A stretch of 64,000 nt of DNA from Meandrina meandrites (taxonomy: Eukaryota; Cnidaria; Anthozoa; Scleractinia; Meandrinidae), in assembly GCA_963693305.1 (NCBI GenBank), contig OY855913.1, forward strand, positions 13,263,701 through 13,327,700, read 5' to 3'. Shown here piece by piece: positions 12,135 to 23,870 of this stretch (its first letter is position 1; the number at the start of each line of letters is the position of its first letter). The position numbers were made by a program, and so were the translations under genes. The notes below the pieces were generated by a model. It searched no databases, had not been told where the DNA came from, and was given only the letters and a program-made list of their open reading frames with translations.

Positions 12135-14072
12135 GCGGCCGAATCGCAATTTTCATGAAATTGGGTGCTCACCGCCCAAATCGAGTCACAAGCGCTCCCC
12201 GAGCTCAGATCATGAGAAAATCAATTTTTACTGCCGAATCGCAATTTTCATGAAATTGGGTGCTCACGGCGTAAATCGGTGCAAGAGCCGTCCCGGAGCT
12301 CAGATCATGAGAAAATCAATTTTTACGGCGGAATCGCAATTTTCATGAAATTGGGTGCTCACGGCCCAAATCGGCGCAAGAGCCGTCCCGGAGCTCAGAT
12401 CATGAGAAAATCAATTTTTGCGGCCGAATCGCAATTTTCATGAAATTGGGTGCTCACCGCCCAAATCGAGTCACAAGCGCTCCCCGAGCTCAGATCATGA
12501 GAAAATCAATTTTTACGGCCGAATCGCAATTTTCATGAAATTGGGTGCTCACGGCTTAAATCGGCGCAAGAGCCGTCCCTGAGCTCAGATCATAAGAAAA
12601 TCAATTTTTACGGCCGAATCGCAATTTTCATGAAATTGGGTGCTCACGGCCCAAATCGGTGGAAGAGCAGTCCCGGAGCTCAGATCATGAGAAAATCAAT
12701 TTTTACGGCCGAATCGCAATTTTCATGAAATTGGGTGCTCACGGCCCAAATCGGCGCAAGAGCCGTCCCGGAGCTCAGATCATGAGAAAATCAATTTTTA
12801 CGGCCGAATCGCAATTTTCATGAAATTGGGTGCTCACGGCTTAAATCGGCGCAAGAGCCGTCCCTGAGCTCAGATCATAAGAAAATCAATTTTTACGGCC
12901 GAATCGCAATTTTCATGAAATTGGGTGCTCACGGCCCAAATCGGTGGAAGAGCAGTCCCGGAGCTCAGATCATGAGAAAATCAATTTTTGCGGCCGAATC
13001 GCAATTTTCATGAAATTGGGTGCTCACGGCCCAAATCGGCGCAAGAGCCGTCCCGGAGCTCAGATCATGAGAAAATCAATTTTTGCGGCCGAATCGCAAT
13101 TTTCATGAAATTGGGTGCTCACCGCCCAAATCGAGTCACAAGCGCTCCCCGAGCTCAGATCATGAGAAAATCAATTTTTACGGCCGAATCGCAATTTTCA
13201 TGAAATTGGGTGCTCACCGCCCAAATCGAGTCACAAGCGCTCCCCGAGCTCAGATCATGAGAAAATCAATTTTTACGGCCGAATCGCAATTTTCATGAAA
13301 TTGGGTGCTCACGGCCCAAATCGGCGCAAGAGCCGTCCCTGAGCTGAGATCATAAGAAAATCAATTTTTACGGCCGAATCGCAATTTTCATGAAATTAAT
13401 TGCTCACGGCCCAAGTCGACTCACAAGCGCTCCCCGGGCTCAGATCATGAGAAAATCAATTTTTACGGCCGAATCGCAATTTTCATGAAATTGGGTGCTC
13501 ACGGCCCAAATCGGCGCAAGAGCCGTCCCGGAGCTCAGATCATGAGAAAATCAATTTTTGCGGCCGAATCGCAATTTTCATGAAATTGGGTGCTCACCGC
13601 CCAAATCGAGTCACAAGCGCTCCCCGAGCTCAGATCATGAGAAAATCAATTTTTACGGCCGAATCGCAATTTTCATGAAATTGGGTGCTCACGGCCCAAA
13701 TCGGTGGAAGAGCAGTCCCGGAGCTCAGATCATGAGAAAATCAATTTTTGCGGCCGAATCGCAATTTTCATGAAATTGGGTGCTCACGGCCCAAATCGGT
13801 GGAAGAGCAGTCCCGGAGCTCAGATCATGAGAAAATCAATTTTTGCGGCCGAATCGCAATTTTCATGAAATTGGGTGCTCACGGCCCAAATCGGCGCAAG
13901 AGCCGTCCCGGAGCTCAGATCATGAGAAAATCAATTTTTGCGGCCGAATCGCAATTTTCATGAAATTGGGTGCTCACCGCCCAAATCGAGTCACAAGCGC
14001 TCCCCGAGCTCAGATCATGAGAAAATCAATTTTTACGGCCGAATCGCAATTTTCATGAAATTGGGTGCTCAC
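11755..14072. repeat. 2.3-kb copy of 8050-10367 at 3705-bp spacing (39 monomers)
   Basis: Matching marks include TTTTACTGCC with ACGGCGTAAATCGG (8561 and 12266), ACGGCTT (8846 and 12551; 9131 and 12836), GAGCTGAGATC (near 9640 and 13345) and the D monomer (9691 and 13396). Differences seen are A at 12705 for G at 9000, and CCCCGGGCTC near 13433 for CCCCGAGCTC. The match ends where 14071 has ACCGCCC and 10366 has ACGGCCC. It overlaps the 1520-bp pair, so at least two rounds of duplication of different length occurred. Confidence 0.88.
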
Positions 14073-15175
14073 CGCCCAAATCGAGTCACAAGCGCTCCCC
14101 GAGCTCAGATCATGAGAAAATCAATTTTTACGGCCGAATCGCAATTTTCATGAAATTGGGTGCTCACGGCCGAAATCGGCGCAAGAGCCGTCCCTGAGCT
14201 CAGATCATAAGAAAATCAATTTTTACGGCCGAATCGCAATTTTCATGAAATTAATTGCTCACGGCCCAAGTCGACTCACAAGCGCTCCCCGAGCTCAGAT
14301 CATGAGAAAATCAATTTTTACGGCCGAATCGCAATTTTCATGAAATTGGGTGCTCACGGCCCAAATCGGCGCAAGAGCCGTCCCGGAGCTCAGATCATGA
14401 GAAAATCAATTTTTGCGGCCGAATCACAATTTTCATGAAATTGGGTGCTCACGGCCCAAATCGGCGCAAGAGCCGTCCCGGAGCTCAGATCATGAGAAAA
14501 TCAATTTTTGCGGCCGAATCGCAATTTTCATGAAATTGGGTGCTCACCGCCCAAATCGAGTCACAAGCGCTCCCCGAGCTCAGATCATGAGAAAATCAAT
14601 TTTTACGGCCGAATCGCAATTTTCATGAAATTGGGTGCTCACGGCCCAAATCGGCGCAAGAGCCGTCCCGGAGCTCAGATCATGAGAAAATCAATTTTTG
14701 CGGCCGAATCGCAATTTTCATGAAATTGGGTGCTCACCGCCCAAATCGAGTCACAAGCGCTCCCCGAGCTCAGATCATGAGAAAATCAATTTTTACGGCC
14801 GAATCGCAATTTTCATGAAATTGGGTGCTCACCGCCCAAATCGAGTCACAAGCGCTCCCCGAGCTCAGATCATGAGAAAATCAATTTTTACGGCCGAATC
14901 GCAATTTTCATGAAATTGGGTGCTCACGGCCCAAATCGGCGCAAGAGCCGTCCCTGAGCTCAGATCATAAGAAAATCAATTTTTACGGCCGAATCGCAAT
15001 TTTCATGAAATTAATTGCTCACGGCCCAAGTCGACTCACAAGCGCTCCCCGAGCTCAGATCATGAGAAAATCAATTTTTACGGCCGAATCGCAATTTTCA
15101 TGAAATTGGGTGCTCACGGCCCAAATCGGCGCAAGAGCCGTCCCGGAGCTCAGATCATGAGAAAATCAATTTTTG
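14073..15175. repeat. A/B/D monomers linking two HOR regions
   Basis: D monomers at 14251 and 15011 are 760 bp (8 monomers) apart, and the preceding monomer carries CCCTGAGCTCAGATCATAAG in both. A single CpG-to-CpA change, GAATCACAA, appears near 14425. No longer repeat unit is evident. Confidence 0.8.
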
Positions 15176-17329
15176 CGGCCGAATCGCAATTTTCATGAAA
15201 TTGGGTGCTCACCGCCCAAATCGAGTCACAAGCGCTCCCCGAGCTCAGATCATGAGAAAATCAATTTTTACGGCCGAATCGCAATTTTCATGAAATTGGG
15301 TGCTCACGGCCCAAATCGGCGCAAAAGCCGTCCCTGAGCTCAGATCATAAGAAAATCAATTTTTACGGCCGAATCGCAATTTTCATGAAATTGGGTGCTC
15401 ATGGCCCAAATCGGTGGAAGAGCAGTCCCGGAGCTCAGATCATGAGAAAATCAATTTTTGCGGCCGAATCGCAATTTTCATGAAATTGGGTGCTCACGGC
15501 CCAAATCGGCGCAAGAGCCGTCCCGGAGCTCAGATCATGAGAAAATCAATTTTTGCGGCCGAATCGCAATTTTCATGAAATTGGGTGCTCACCGCCCAAA
15601 TCGAGTCACAAGCGCTCCCCGAGCTCAGATCATAAGAAAATCAATTTTTACTGCCGAATCGCAATTTTCATGAAATTGGGTGCTCACGGCGTAAATCGGT
15701 GCAAGAGCCGTCCCGGAGCTCAGATCATGAGAAAATCAATTTTTACGGCGGAATCGCAATTTTCATGAAATTGGGTGCTCACGGCCCAAATCGGCGCAAG
15801 AGCCGTCCCGGAGCTCAGATCATGAGAAAATCAATTTTTGCGGCCGAATCGCAATTTTCATGAAATTGGGTGCTCACCGCCCAAATCGAGTCACAAGCGC
15901 TCCCCGAGCTCAGATCATGAGAAAATCAATTTTTACGGCCGAATCGCAATTTTCATGAAATTGGGTGCTCACGGCCCAAATCGGCGCAAGAGCCGTCCCT
16001 GAGCTCAGATCATAAGAAAATCAATTTTTACGGCCCAATCGCAATTTTCATGAAATTGGGTGCTCACGGCCCAAATCGGTGGAAGAGCAGTCCCGGAGCT
16101 CAGATCATGAGAAAATCAATTTTTGCGGCCGAATCGCAATTTTCATGAAATTGGGTGCTCACGGCCCAAATCGGCGCAAGAGCCGTCCCGGAGCTCAGAT
16201 CATGAGAAAATCAATTTTTGCGGCCGAATCGCAATTTTCATGAAATTGGGTGCTCACCGCCCAAATCGAGTCACAAGCGCTCCCCGAGCTCAGATCATGA
16301 GAAAATCAATTTTTACGGCCGAATCGCAATTTTCATGAAATTGGGTGCTCACCGCCCAAATCGAGTCACAAGCGCTCCCCGAGCTCAGATCATGAGAAAA
16401 TCAATTTTTACGGCCGAATCGCAATTTTCATGAAATTGGGTGCTCACGGCCCAAATCGGCGCAAAAGCCGTCCCTGAGCTCAGATCATAAGAAAATCAAT
16501 TTTTACGGCCGAATCGCAATTTTCATGAAATTGGGTGCTCATGGCCCAAATCGGTGGAAGAGCAGTCCCGGAGCTCAGATCATGAGAAAATCAATTTTTG
16601 CGGCCGAATCGCAATTTTCATGAAATTGGGTGCTCACGGCCCAAATCGGCGCAAGAGCCGTCCCGGAGCTCAGATCATGAGAAAATCAATTTTTGCGGCC
16701 GAATCGCAATTTTCATGAAATTGGGTGCTCACCGCCCAAATCGAGTCACAAGCGCTCCCCGAGCTCAGATCATAAGAAAATCAATTTTTACTGCCGAATC
16801 GCAATTTTCATGAAATTGGGTGCTCACGGCGTAAATCGGTGCAAGAGCCGTCCCGGAGCTCAGATCATGAGAAAATCAATTTTTACGGCGGAATCGCAAT
16901 TTTCATGAAATTGGGTGCTCACGGCCCAAATCGGCGCAAGAGCCGTCCCGGAGCTCAGATCATGAGAAAATCAATTTTTGCGGCCGAATCGCAATTTTCA
17001 TGAAATTGGGTGCTCACCGCCCAAATCGAGTCACAAGCGCTCCCCGAGCTCAGATCATGAGAAAATCAATTTTTACGGCCGAATCGCAATTTTCATGAAA
17101 TTGGGTGCTCACGGCCCAAATCGGCGCAAGAGCCGTCCCTGAGCTCAGATCATAAGAAAATCAATTTTTACGGCCCAATCGCAATTTTCATGAAATTGGG
17201 TGCTCACGGCCCAAATCGGTGGAAGAGCAGTCCCGGAGCTCAGATCATGAGAAAATCAATTTTTGCGGCCGAATCGCAATTTTCATGAAATTGGGTGCTC
17301 ACGGCCCAAATCGGCGCAAGAGCCGTCCC
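15176..17329. repeat. 1140-bp (12-monomer) spaced duplication
   Basis: About 1.0 kb at 15176-16189 is repeated at 16316-17329. Shared rare marks at 1140-bp distance are GCGCAAAAGCCG (15324 and 16464), CATGGCCC in C monomers (15391 and 16531), CATAAG beside TTTTACTGCC (near 15630 and 16770) and CGGCCCAATCG (near 16031 and 17171). The right end is a clear switch from GTCCCGGAGC to GTCCCTGAGC. A further C monomer with CGGCCCAATCG precedes 17386, so the end of the unit was duplicated once more. Confidence 0.88.
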
Positions 17330-17669
17330 TGAGCTCAGATCATAAGAAAATCAATTTTTACGGCCCAATCGCAATTTTCATGAAATTGGGTGCTCACGGC
17401 CCAAATCGGTGGAAGAGCAGTCCCGGAGCTCAGATCATGAGAAAATCAATTTTTGCGGCCGAATCGCAATTTTCATGAAATTGGGTGCTCACCGCCCAAA
17501 TCGAGTCACAAGCGCTCCCCGAGCTCAGATCATGAGAAAATCAATTTTTACGGCCGAATCGCAATTTTCATGAAATTGGGTGCTCACCGCCCAAATCGAG
17601 TCACAAGCGCTCCCCGAGCTCAGATCATGAGAAAATCAATTTTTACGGCCGAATCGCAATTTTCATGAA

Positions 17670-18810
17670 ATTGGGTGCTCACGGCCCAAATCGGCGCAAA
17701 AGCCGTCCCTGAGCTCAGATCATAAGAAAATCAATTTTTACGGCCGAATCGCAATTTTCATGAAATTAATTGCTCACGGCCCAAGTCGACTCACAAGCGC
17801 TCCCCGAGCTCAGATCATGAGAAAATCAATTTTTACGGCCGAATCGCAATTTTCATGAAATTGGGTGCTCACGGCCCAAATCGGCGCAAGAGCCGTCCCG
17901 GAGCTCAGATCATGAGAAAATCAATTTTTGCGGCCGAATCGCAATTTTCATGAAATTGGGTGCTCACCGCCCAAATCGAGTCACAAGCGCTCCCCGAGCT
18001 CAGATCATGAGAAAATCAATTTTTACGGCCGAATCGCAATTTTCATGAAATTGGGTGCTCACGGCCCAAATCGGCGCAAGAGCCGTCCCGGAGCTCAGAT
18101 CATGAGAAAATCAATTTTTGCGGCCGAATCGCAATTTTCATGAAATTGGGTGCTCACCGCCCAAATCGAGTCACAAGCGCTCCCCGAGCTCAGATCATGA
18201 GAAAATCAATTTTTACGGCCGAATCGCAATTTTCATGAAATTGGGTGCTCACGGCCCAAATCGGCGCAAAAGCCGTCCCTGAGCTCAGATCATAAGAAAA
18301 TCAATTTTTACGGCCGAATCGCAATTTTCATGAAATTAATTGCTCACGGCCCAAGTCGACTCACAAGCGCTCCCCGAGCTCAGATCATGAGAAAATCAAT
18401 TTTTACGGCCGAATCGCAATTTTCATGAAATTGGGTGCTCACGGCCCAAATCGGCGCAAGAGCCGTCCCGGAGCTCAGATCATGAGAAAATCAATTTTTG
18501 CGGCCGAATCGCAATTTTCATGAAATTGGGTGCTCACCGCCCAAATCGAGTCACAAGCGCTCCCCGAGCTCAGATCATGAGAAAATCAATTTTTACGGCC
18601 GAATCGCAATTTTCATGAAATTGGGTGCTCACGGCCCAAATCGGCGCAAGAGCCGTCCCGGAGCTCAGATCATGAGAAAATCAATTTTTGCGGCCGAATC
18701 GCAATTTTCATGAAATTGGGTGCTCACCGCCCAAATCGAGTCACAAGCGCTCCCCGAGCTCAGATCATGAGAAAATCAATTTTTACGGCCGAATCGCAAT
18801 TTTCATGAAA
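17670..18810. repeat. 6-monomer HOR, 570 bp, two copies
   Basis: D monomers start at 17766 and 18336, each preceded by a monomer with GCGCAAAAGCCG (near 17690 and 18260). The following order B, A, B, A is the same in both copies. The copies part company near 18820, where the right-hand sequence has ACCGCCC in place of ACGGCCC. Confidence 0.87.
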
Positions 18811-19370
18811 TTGGGTGCTCACCGCCCAAATCGAGTCACAAGCGCTCCCCGAGCTCAGATCATGAGAAAATCAATTTTTACGGCCGAATCGCAATTTTCA
18901 TGAAATTGGGTGCTCACGGCCCAAATCGGCGCAAGAGCCGTCCCCGAGCTCAGATGATAAGAAAATCAATTTTTACGGCCGAATCGCAATTTTCATGAAA
19001 TTGGGTGCTCACCGCCCAAATCGAGTCACAAGCGCTCCCCGAGCTCAGATCATGAGAAAATCAATTTTTACGGCCGAATCGCAATTTTCATGAAATTGGG
19101 TGCTCACCGCCCAAATCGAGTCACAAGCGCTCCCCGAGCTCAGATCATGAGACAATCAATTTTTACGGCCGAATCGCAATTTTCATGAAATTGGGTGCTC
19201 ACCGCCCAAATCGAGTCACAAGCGCTCCCCGAGCTGAGATCATGAGAAAATCAATTTTTACGGCCGAATCGCAATTTTCATGAAGTTGGGTGCTCACGGC
19301 CCAAATCGGCGCAAGAGCCGACCCGGAGCTCAGATCATGAGAAAATCAATTTTTACGGCCGAATCGCAAT

Positions 19371-19403
19371 CGCAATCGAGTCACAAGTCAATCGCAATGG
19401 GAA
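19371..19403. repeat. 98-bp monomer, rearranged segment 1
   Basis: After GAATCGCAAT the usual 30 bp (TTTCATGAAA through CCCAAA) are replaced by 33 bp made of repeated AATCGCAAT and ATCGAGTCACAAG pieces plus ATGGGAA. Follows a Bd monomer. The TTTCATGAAA palindrome is lost. Confidence 0.95.
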
Positions 19404-19848
19404 TCGAGTCACAAGCGCTCCCCGAGCTCAGATCATGAGAAAATCAATTTTTACGGCCGAATCGCAATTTTCATGAAATTGGGTGCTCATTGCCCAAATC
19501 GGCGCAAGAGCCGTCCCCGAGCTCAGATGATAAGAAAATCAATTTTTACGGCCGAATCGCAATTTTCATGAAATTGGGTGCTCACCGCCCAAATCGAGTC
19601 ACAAGCGCTCCCCGAGCTCAGATCATGAGAAAATCAATTTTTACGGCCGAATCGCAATTTTCATGAAATTGGGTGCTCACGGCCCAAATCGGCGCAAGAG
19701 CCGACCCGGAGCTCAGATCATGAGAAAATCAATTTTTACGGCCGAATCGCAATTTTCATGAAATTGGGTGCTCACGGCCCAAATCGGCGCAAGAGCCGAC
19801 CCGGAGCTCAGATCATGAGAAAATCAATTTTTACGGCCGAATCGCAAT

Positions 19849-19881
19849 CGCAATCGAGTCACAAGTCAATCGCAATGGGAA
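19849..19881. repeat. 98-bp monomer, rearranged segment 2
   Basis: Same replacement, 478 bp after the first; follows a Bd monomer. Confidence 0.95.
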
Positions 19882-21181
19882 TCGAGTCACAAGCGCTCCC
19901 CGAGCTCAGATCATGAGAAAATCAATTTTTACGGCCGAATCGCAATTTTCATGAAATTGGGTGCTCACTGCCCAAATCGGCGCAAGAGCCGTCCCCGAGC
20001 TCAGATGATAAGAAAATCAATTTTTACGGCCGAATCGCAATTTTCATGAAATTGGGTGCTCACCGCCCAAATCGAGTCACAAGCGCTCCCCGAGCTCAGA
20101 TCATGAGAAAATCAATTTTTACGGCCGAATCGCAATTTTCATGAAATTGGGTGCTCACGGCCCAAATCGGCGCAAGAGCCGACCCGGAGCTCAGATCATG
20201 AGAAAATCAATTTTTACGGCCGAATCGCAATTTTCATGAAATTGGGTGCTCACTGCCCAAATCGGCGCAAGAGCCGTCCCCGAGCTCAGATGATAAGAAA
20301 ATCAATTTTTACGGCCGAATCGCAATTTTCATGAAATTGGGTGCTCACCGCCCAAATCGAGTCACAAGCGCTCCCCGAGCTCAGATCATGAGAAAATCAA
20401 TTTTTACGGCCGAATCGCAATTTTCATGAAATTGGGTGCTCACCGCCCAAATCGAGTCACAAGCGCTCCCCGAGCTCAGATCATGAGACAATCAATTTTT
20501 ACGGCCGAATCGCAATTTTCATGAAATTGGGTGCTCACCGCCCAAATCGAGTCACAAGCGCTCCCCGAGCTCAGATCATGAGAAAATCAATTTTTACGGC
20601 CGAATCGCAATTTTCATGAAATTGGGTGCTCACGGCCCAAATCGGCGCAAGAGCCGACCCGGAGCTCAGATCATGAGAAAATCAATTTTTACGGCCGAAT
20701 CGCAATTTTCATGAAATTGGGTGCTCACTGCCCAAATCGGCGCAAGAGCCGTCCCCGAGCTCAGATGATAAGAAAATCAATTTTTACGGCCGAATCGCAA
20801 TTTTCATGAAATTGGGTGCTCACCGCCCAAATCGAGTCACAAGCGCTCCCCGAGCTCAGATCATGAGAAAATCAATTTTTACGGCCGAATCGCAATTTTC
20901 ATGAAATTGGGTGCTCACCGCCCAAATCGAGTCACAAGCGCTCCCCGAGCTCAGATCATGAGACAATCAATTTTTACGGCCGAATCGCAATTTTCATGAA
21001 ATTGGGTGCTCACCGCCCAAATCGAGTCACAAGCGCTCCCCGAGCTCAGATCATGAGAAAATCAATTTTTACGGCCGAATCGCAATTTTCATGAAATTGG
21101 GTGCTCACGGCCCAAATCGGCGCAAGAGCCGACCCGGAGCTCAGATCATGAGAAAATCAATTTTTACGGCCGAATCGCAAT

Positions 21182-21214
21182 TGCAATCGAGTCACAAGTC
21201 AATCGCAATGGGAA
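21182..21214. repeat. 98-bp monomer, rearranged segment 3
   Basis: Same replacement with T in place of C at its first base (GCAATTGCAATCG). Counterpart of 19371 in the 1811-bp duplication. Confidence 0.95.
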
Positions 21215-21659
21215 TCGAGTCACAAGCGCTCCCCGAGCTCAGATCATGAGAAAATCAATTTTTACGGCCGAATCGCAATTTTCATGAAATTGGGTGCTCA
21301 TTGCCCAAATCGGCGCAAGAGCCGTCCCCGAGCTCAGATGATAAGAAAATCAATTTTTACGGCCGAATCGCAATTTTCATGAAATTGGGTGCTCACCGCC
21401 CAAATCGAGTCACAAGCGCTCCCCGAGCTCAGATCATGAGAAAATCAATTTTTACGGCCGAATCGCAATTTTCATGAAATTGGGTGCTCACGGCCCAAAT
21501 CGGCGAAAGAGCCGACCCGGAGCTCAGATCATGAGAAAATCAATTTTTACGGCCGAATCGCAATTTTCATGAAATTGGGTGCTCACGGCCCAAATCGGCG
21601 CAAGAGCCGACCCGGAGCTCAGATCATGAGAAAATCAATTTTTACGGCCGAATCGCAAT

Positions 21660-21692
21660 CGCAATCGAGTCACAAGTCAATCGCAATGGGAA
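21660..21692. repeat. 98-bp monomer, rearranged segment 4
   Basis: Same replacement; counterpart of 19849 in the 1811-bp duplication. Confidence 0.95.
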
Positions 21693-23870
21693 TCGAGTCA
21701 CAAGCGCTCCCCGAGCTCAGATCATGAGAAAATCAATTTTTACGGCCGAATCGCAATTTTCATGAAATTGGGTGCTCACTGCCCAAATCGGCGCAAGAGC
21801 CGTCCCCGAGCTCAGATGATAAGAAAATCAATTTTTACGGCCGAATCGCAATTTTCATGAAATTGGGTGCTCACCGCCCAAATCGAGTCACAAGCGCTCC
21901 CCGAGCTCAGATCATGAGAAAATCAATTTTTACGGCCGAATCGCAATTTTCATGAAATTGGGTGCTCACGGCCCAAATCGGCGCAAGAGCCGACCCGGAG
22001 CTCAGATCATGAGAAAATCAATTTTTACGGCCGAATCGCAATTTTCATGAAATTGGGTGCTCACTGCCCAAATCGGCGCAAGAGCCGTCCCCGAGCTCAG
22101 ATGATAAGAAAATCAATTTTTACGGCCGAATCGCAATTTTCATGAAATTGGGTGCTCACCGCCCAAATCGAGTCACAAGCGCTCCCCGAGCTCAGATCAT
22201 GAGAAAATCAATTTTTACGGCCGAATCGCAATTTTCATGAAATTGGGTGCTCACCGCCCAAATCGAGTCACAAGCGCTCCCCGAGCTCAGATCATGAGAC
22301 AATCAATTTTTACGGCCGAATCGCAATTTTCATGAAATTGGGTGCTCACCGCCCAAATCGAGTCACAAGCGCTCCCCGAGCTCAGATCATGAGAAAATCA
22401 ATTTTTACGGCCGAATCGCAATTTTCATGAAATTGGGTGCTCACGGCCCAAATCGGCGCAAGAGCCGACCCGGAGCTCAGATCATGAGAAAATCAATTTT
22501 TACGGCCGAATCGCAATTTTCATGAAATTGGGTGCTCACTGCCCAAATCGGCGCAAGAGCCGTCCCCGAGCTCAGATGATAAGAAAATCAATTTTTACGG
22601 CCGAATCGCAATTTTCATGAAATTGGGTGCTCACCGCCCAAATCGAGTCACAAGCGCTCCCCGAGCTCAGATCATGAGAAAATCAATTTTTACGGCCGAA
22701 TCGCAATTTTCATGAAATTGGGTGCTCACCGCCCAAATCGAGTCACAAGCGCTCCCCGAGCTCAGATCATGAGACAATCAATTTTTACGGCCGAATCGCA
22801 ATTTTCATGAAATTGGGTGCTCACCGCCCAAATCGAGTCACAAGCGCTCCCCGAGCTCAGATCATGAGAAAATCAATTTTTACGGCCGAATCGCAATTTT
22901 CATGAAATTGGGTGCTCACGGCCCAAATCGGCGCAAGAGCCGACCCGGAGCTCAGATCATGAGAAAATCAATTTTTACGGCCGAATCGCAATTTTCATGA
23001 AATTGGGTGCTCACTGCCCAAATCGGCGCAAGAGCCGTCCCCGAGCTCAGATGATCAGAAAATCAATTTTTACGGCCGAATCGCAATTTTCATGAAATTG
23101 GGTGCTCACCGCCCAAATCGAGTCACAAGCGCTCCCCGAGCTCAGATCATGAGAAAATCAATTTTTACGGCCGAATCGCAATTTTCATGAAATTGGGTGC
23201 TCACCGCCCAAATCGAGTCACAAGCGCTCCCCGAGCTCAGATAATGAGACAATCAATTTTTACGGCCGAATCGCAATTTTCATGAAATTGGGTGCTCACC
23301 GCCCAAATCGAGTCACAAGCGCTCCCCGAGCTCAGATCATGAGAAAATCAATTTTTACGGCCGAATCGCAATTTTCATGAAATTGGGTGCTCACGGCCCA
23401 AATCGGCGCAAGAGCCGACCCGGAGCTCAGATCATGAGAAAATCAATTTTTACGGCCGAATCGCAATTTTCATGAAATTGGGTGCTCACTGCCCAAATCG
23501 GCGCAAGAGCCGTCCCCGAGCTCAGATGATCAGAAAATCAATTTTTACGGCCGAATCGCAATTTTCATGAAATTGGGTGCTCACCGCCCAAATCGAGTCA
23601 CAAGCGCTCCCCGAGCTCAGATCATGAGAAAATCAATTTTTACGGCCGAATCGCAATTTTCATGAAATTGGGTGCTCACCGCCCAAATCGAGTCACAAGC
23701 GCTCCCCGAGCTCAGATCATGAGACAATCAATTTTTACGGCCGAATCGCAATTTTCATGAAATTGGGTGCTCACCGCCCAAATCGAGTCACAAGCGCTCC
23801 CCGAGCTCAGATCATGAGAAAATCAATTTTTACGGCCGAATCGCAATTTTCATGAAATTGGGTGCTCACG

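Larger units (their letters stand above)
19371..22992. repeat. 1811-bp super-duplication (19 monomers)
   Basis: The segment 19371-21181 is followed directly by a copy at 21182-22992. Each copy holds two 98-bp monomers 478 bp apart, and the 98-bp monomer pairs are 1811 bp apart. Both copies contain the rare CATTGCCC mark (near 19488 and 21299). I saw two differences: T at 21182 for C at 19371, and A at 21506 for C at 19695. Confidence 0.9.
18900..23870. repeat. 5-monomer HOR, 475 bp, with 98-bp monomers
   Basis: Unit order: Bt (ACTGCCC, GATGATAAG), A, A with GAGACAATC, A, Bd (GCCGACCCGG). ACTGCCC markers (position of CACT) lie at 20251 and 20726, and at 22062, 22537, 23012 and 23487, each 475 bp apart. 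Shorter 285-bp steps (19966 to 20251 and 21777 to 22062) reflect missing A monomers. Four 98-bp monomers lie in the left half. The two rightmost Bt monomers have GATGATCAG, a private change shared with 49.7 kb. Confidence 0.93.

Noticed and set aside
19371..19403. The 33-bp segment of the 98-bp monomer as a mobile-element insertion or attachment site
   Set aside because: It replaces 30 bp, is made of pieces of the monomer itself, and has no target-site duplication.
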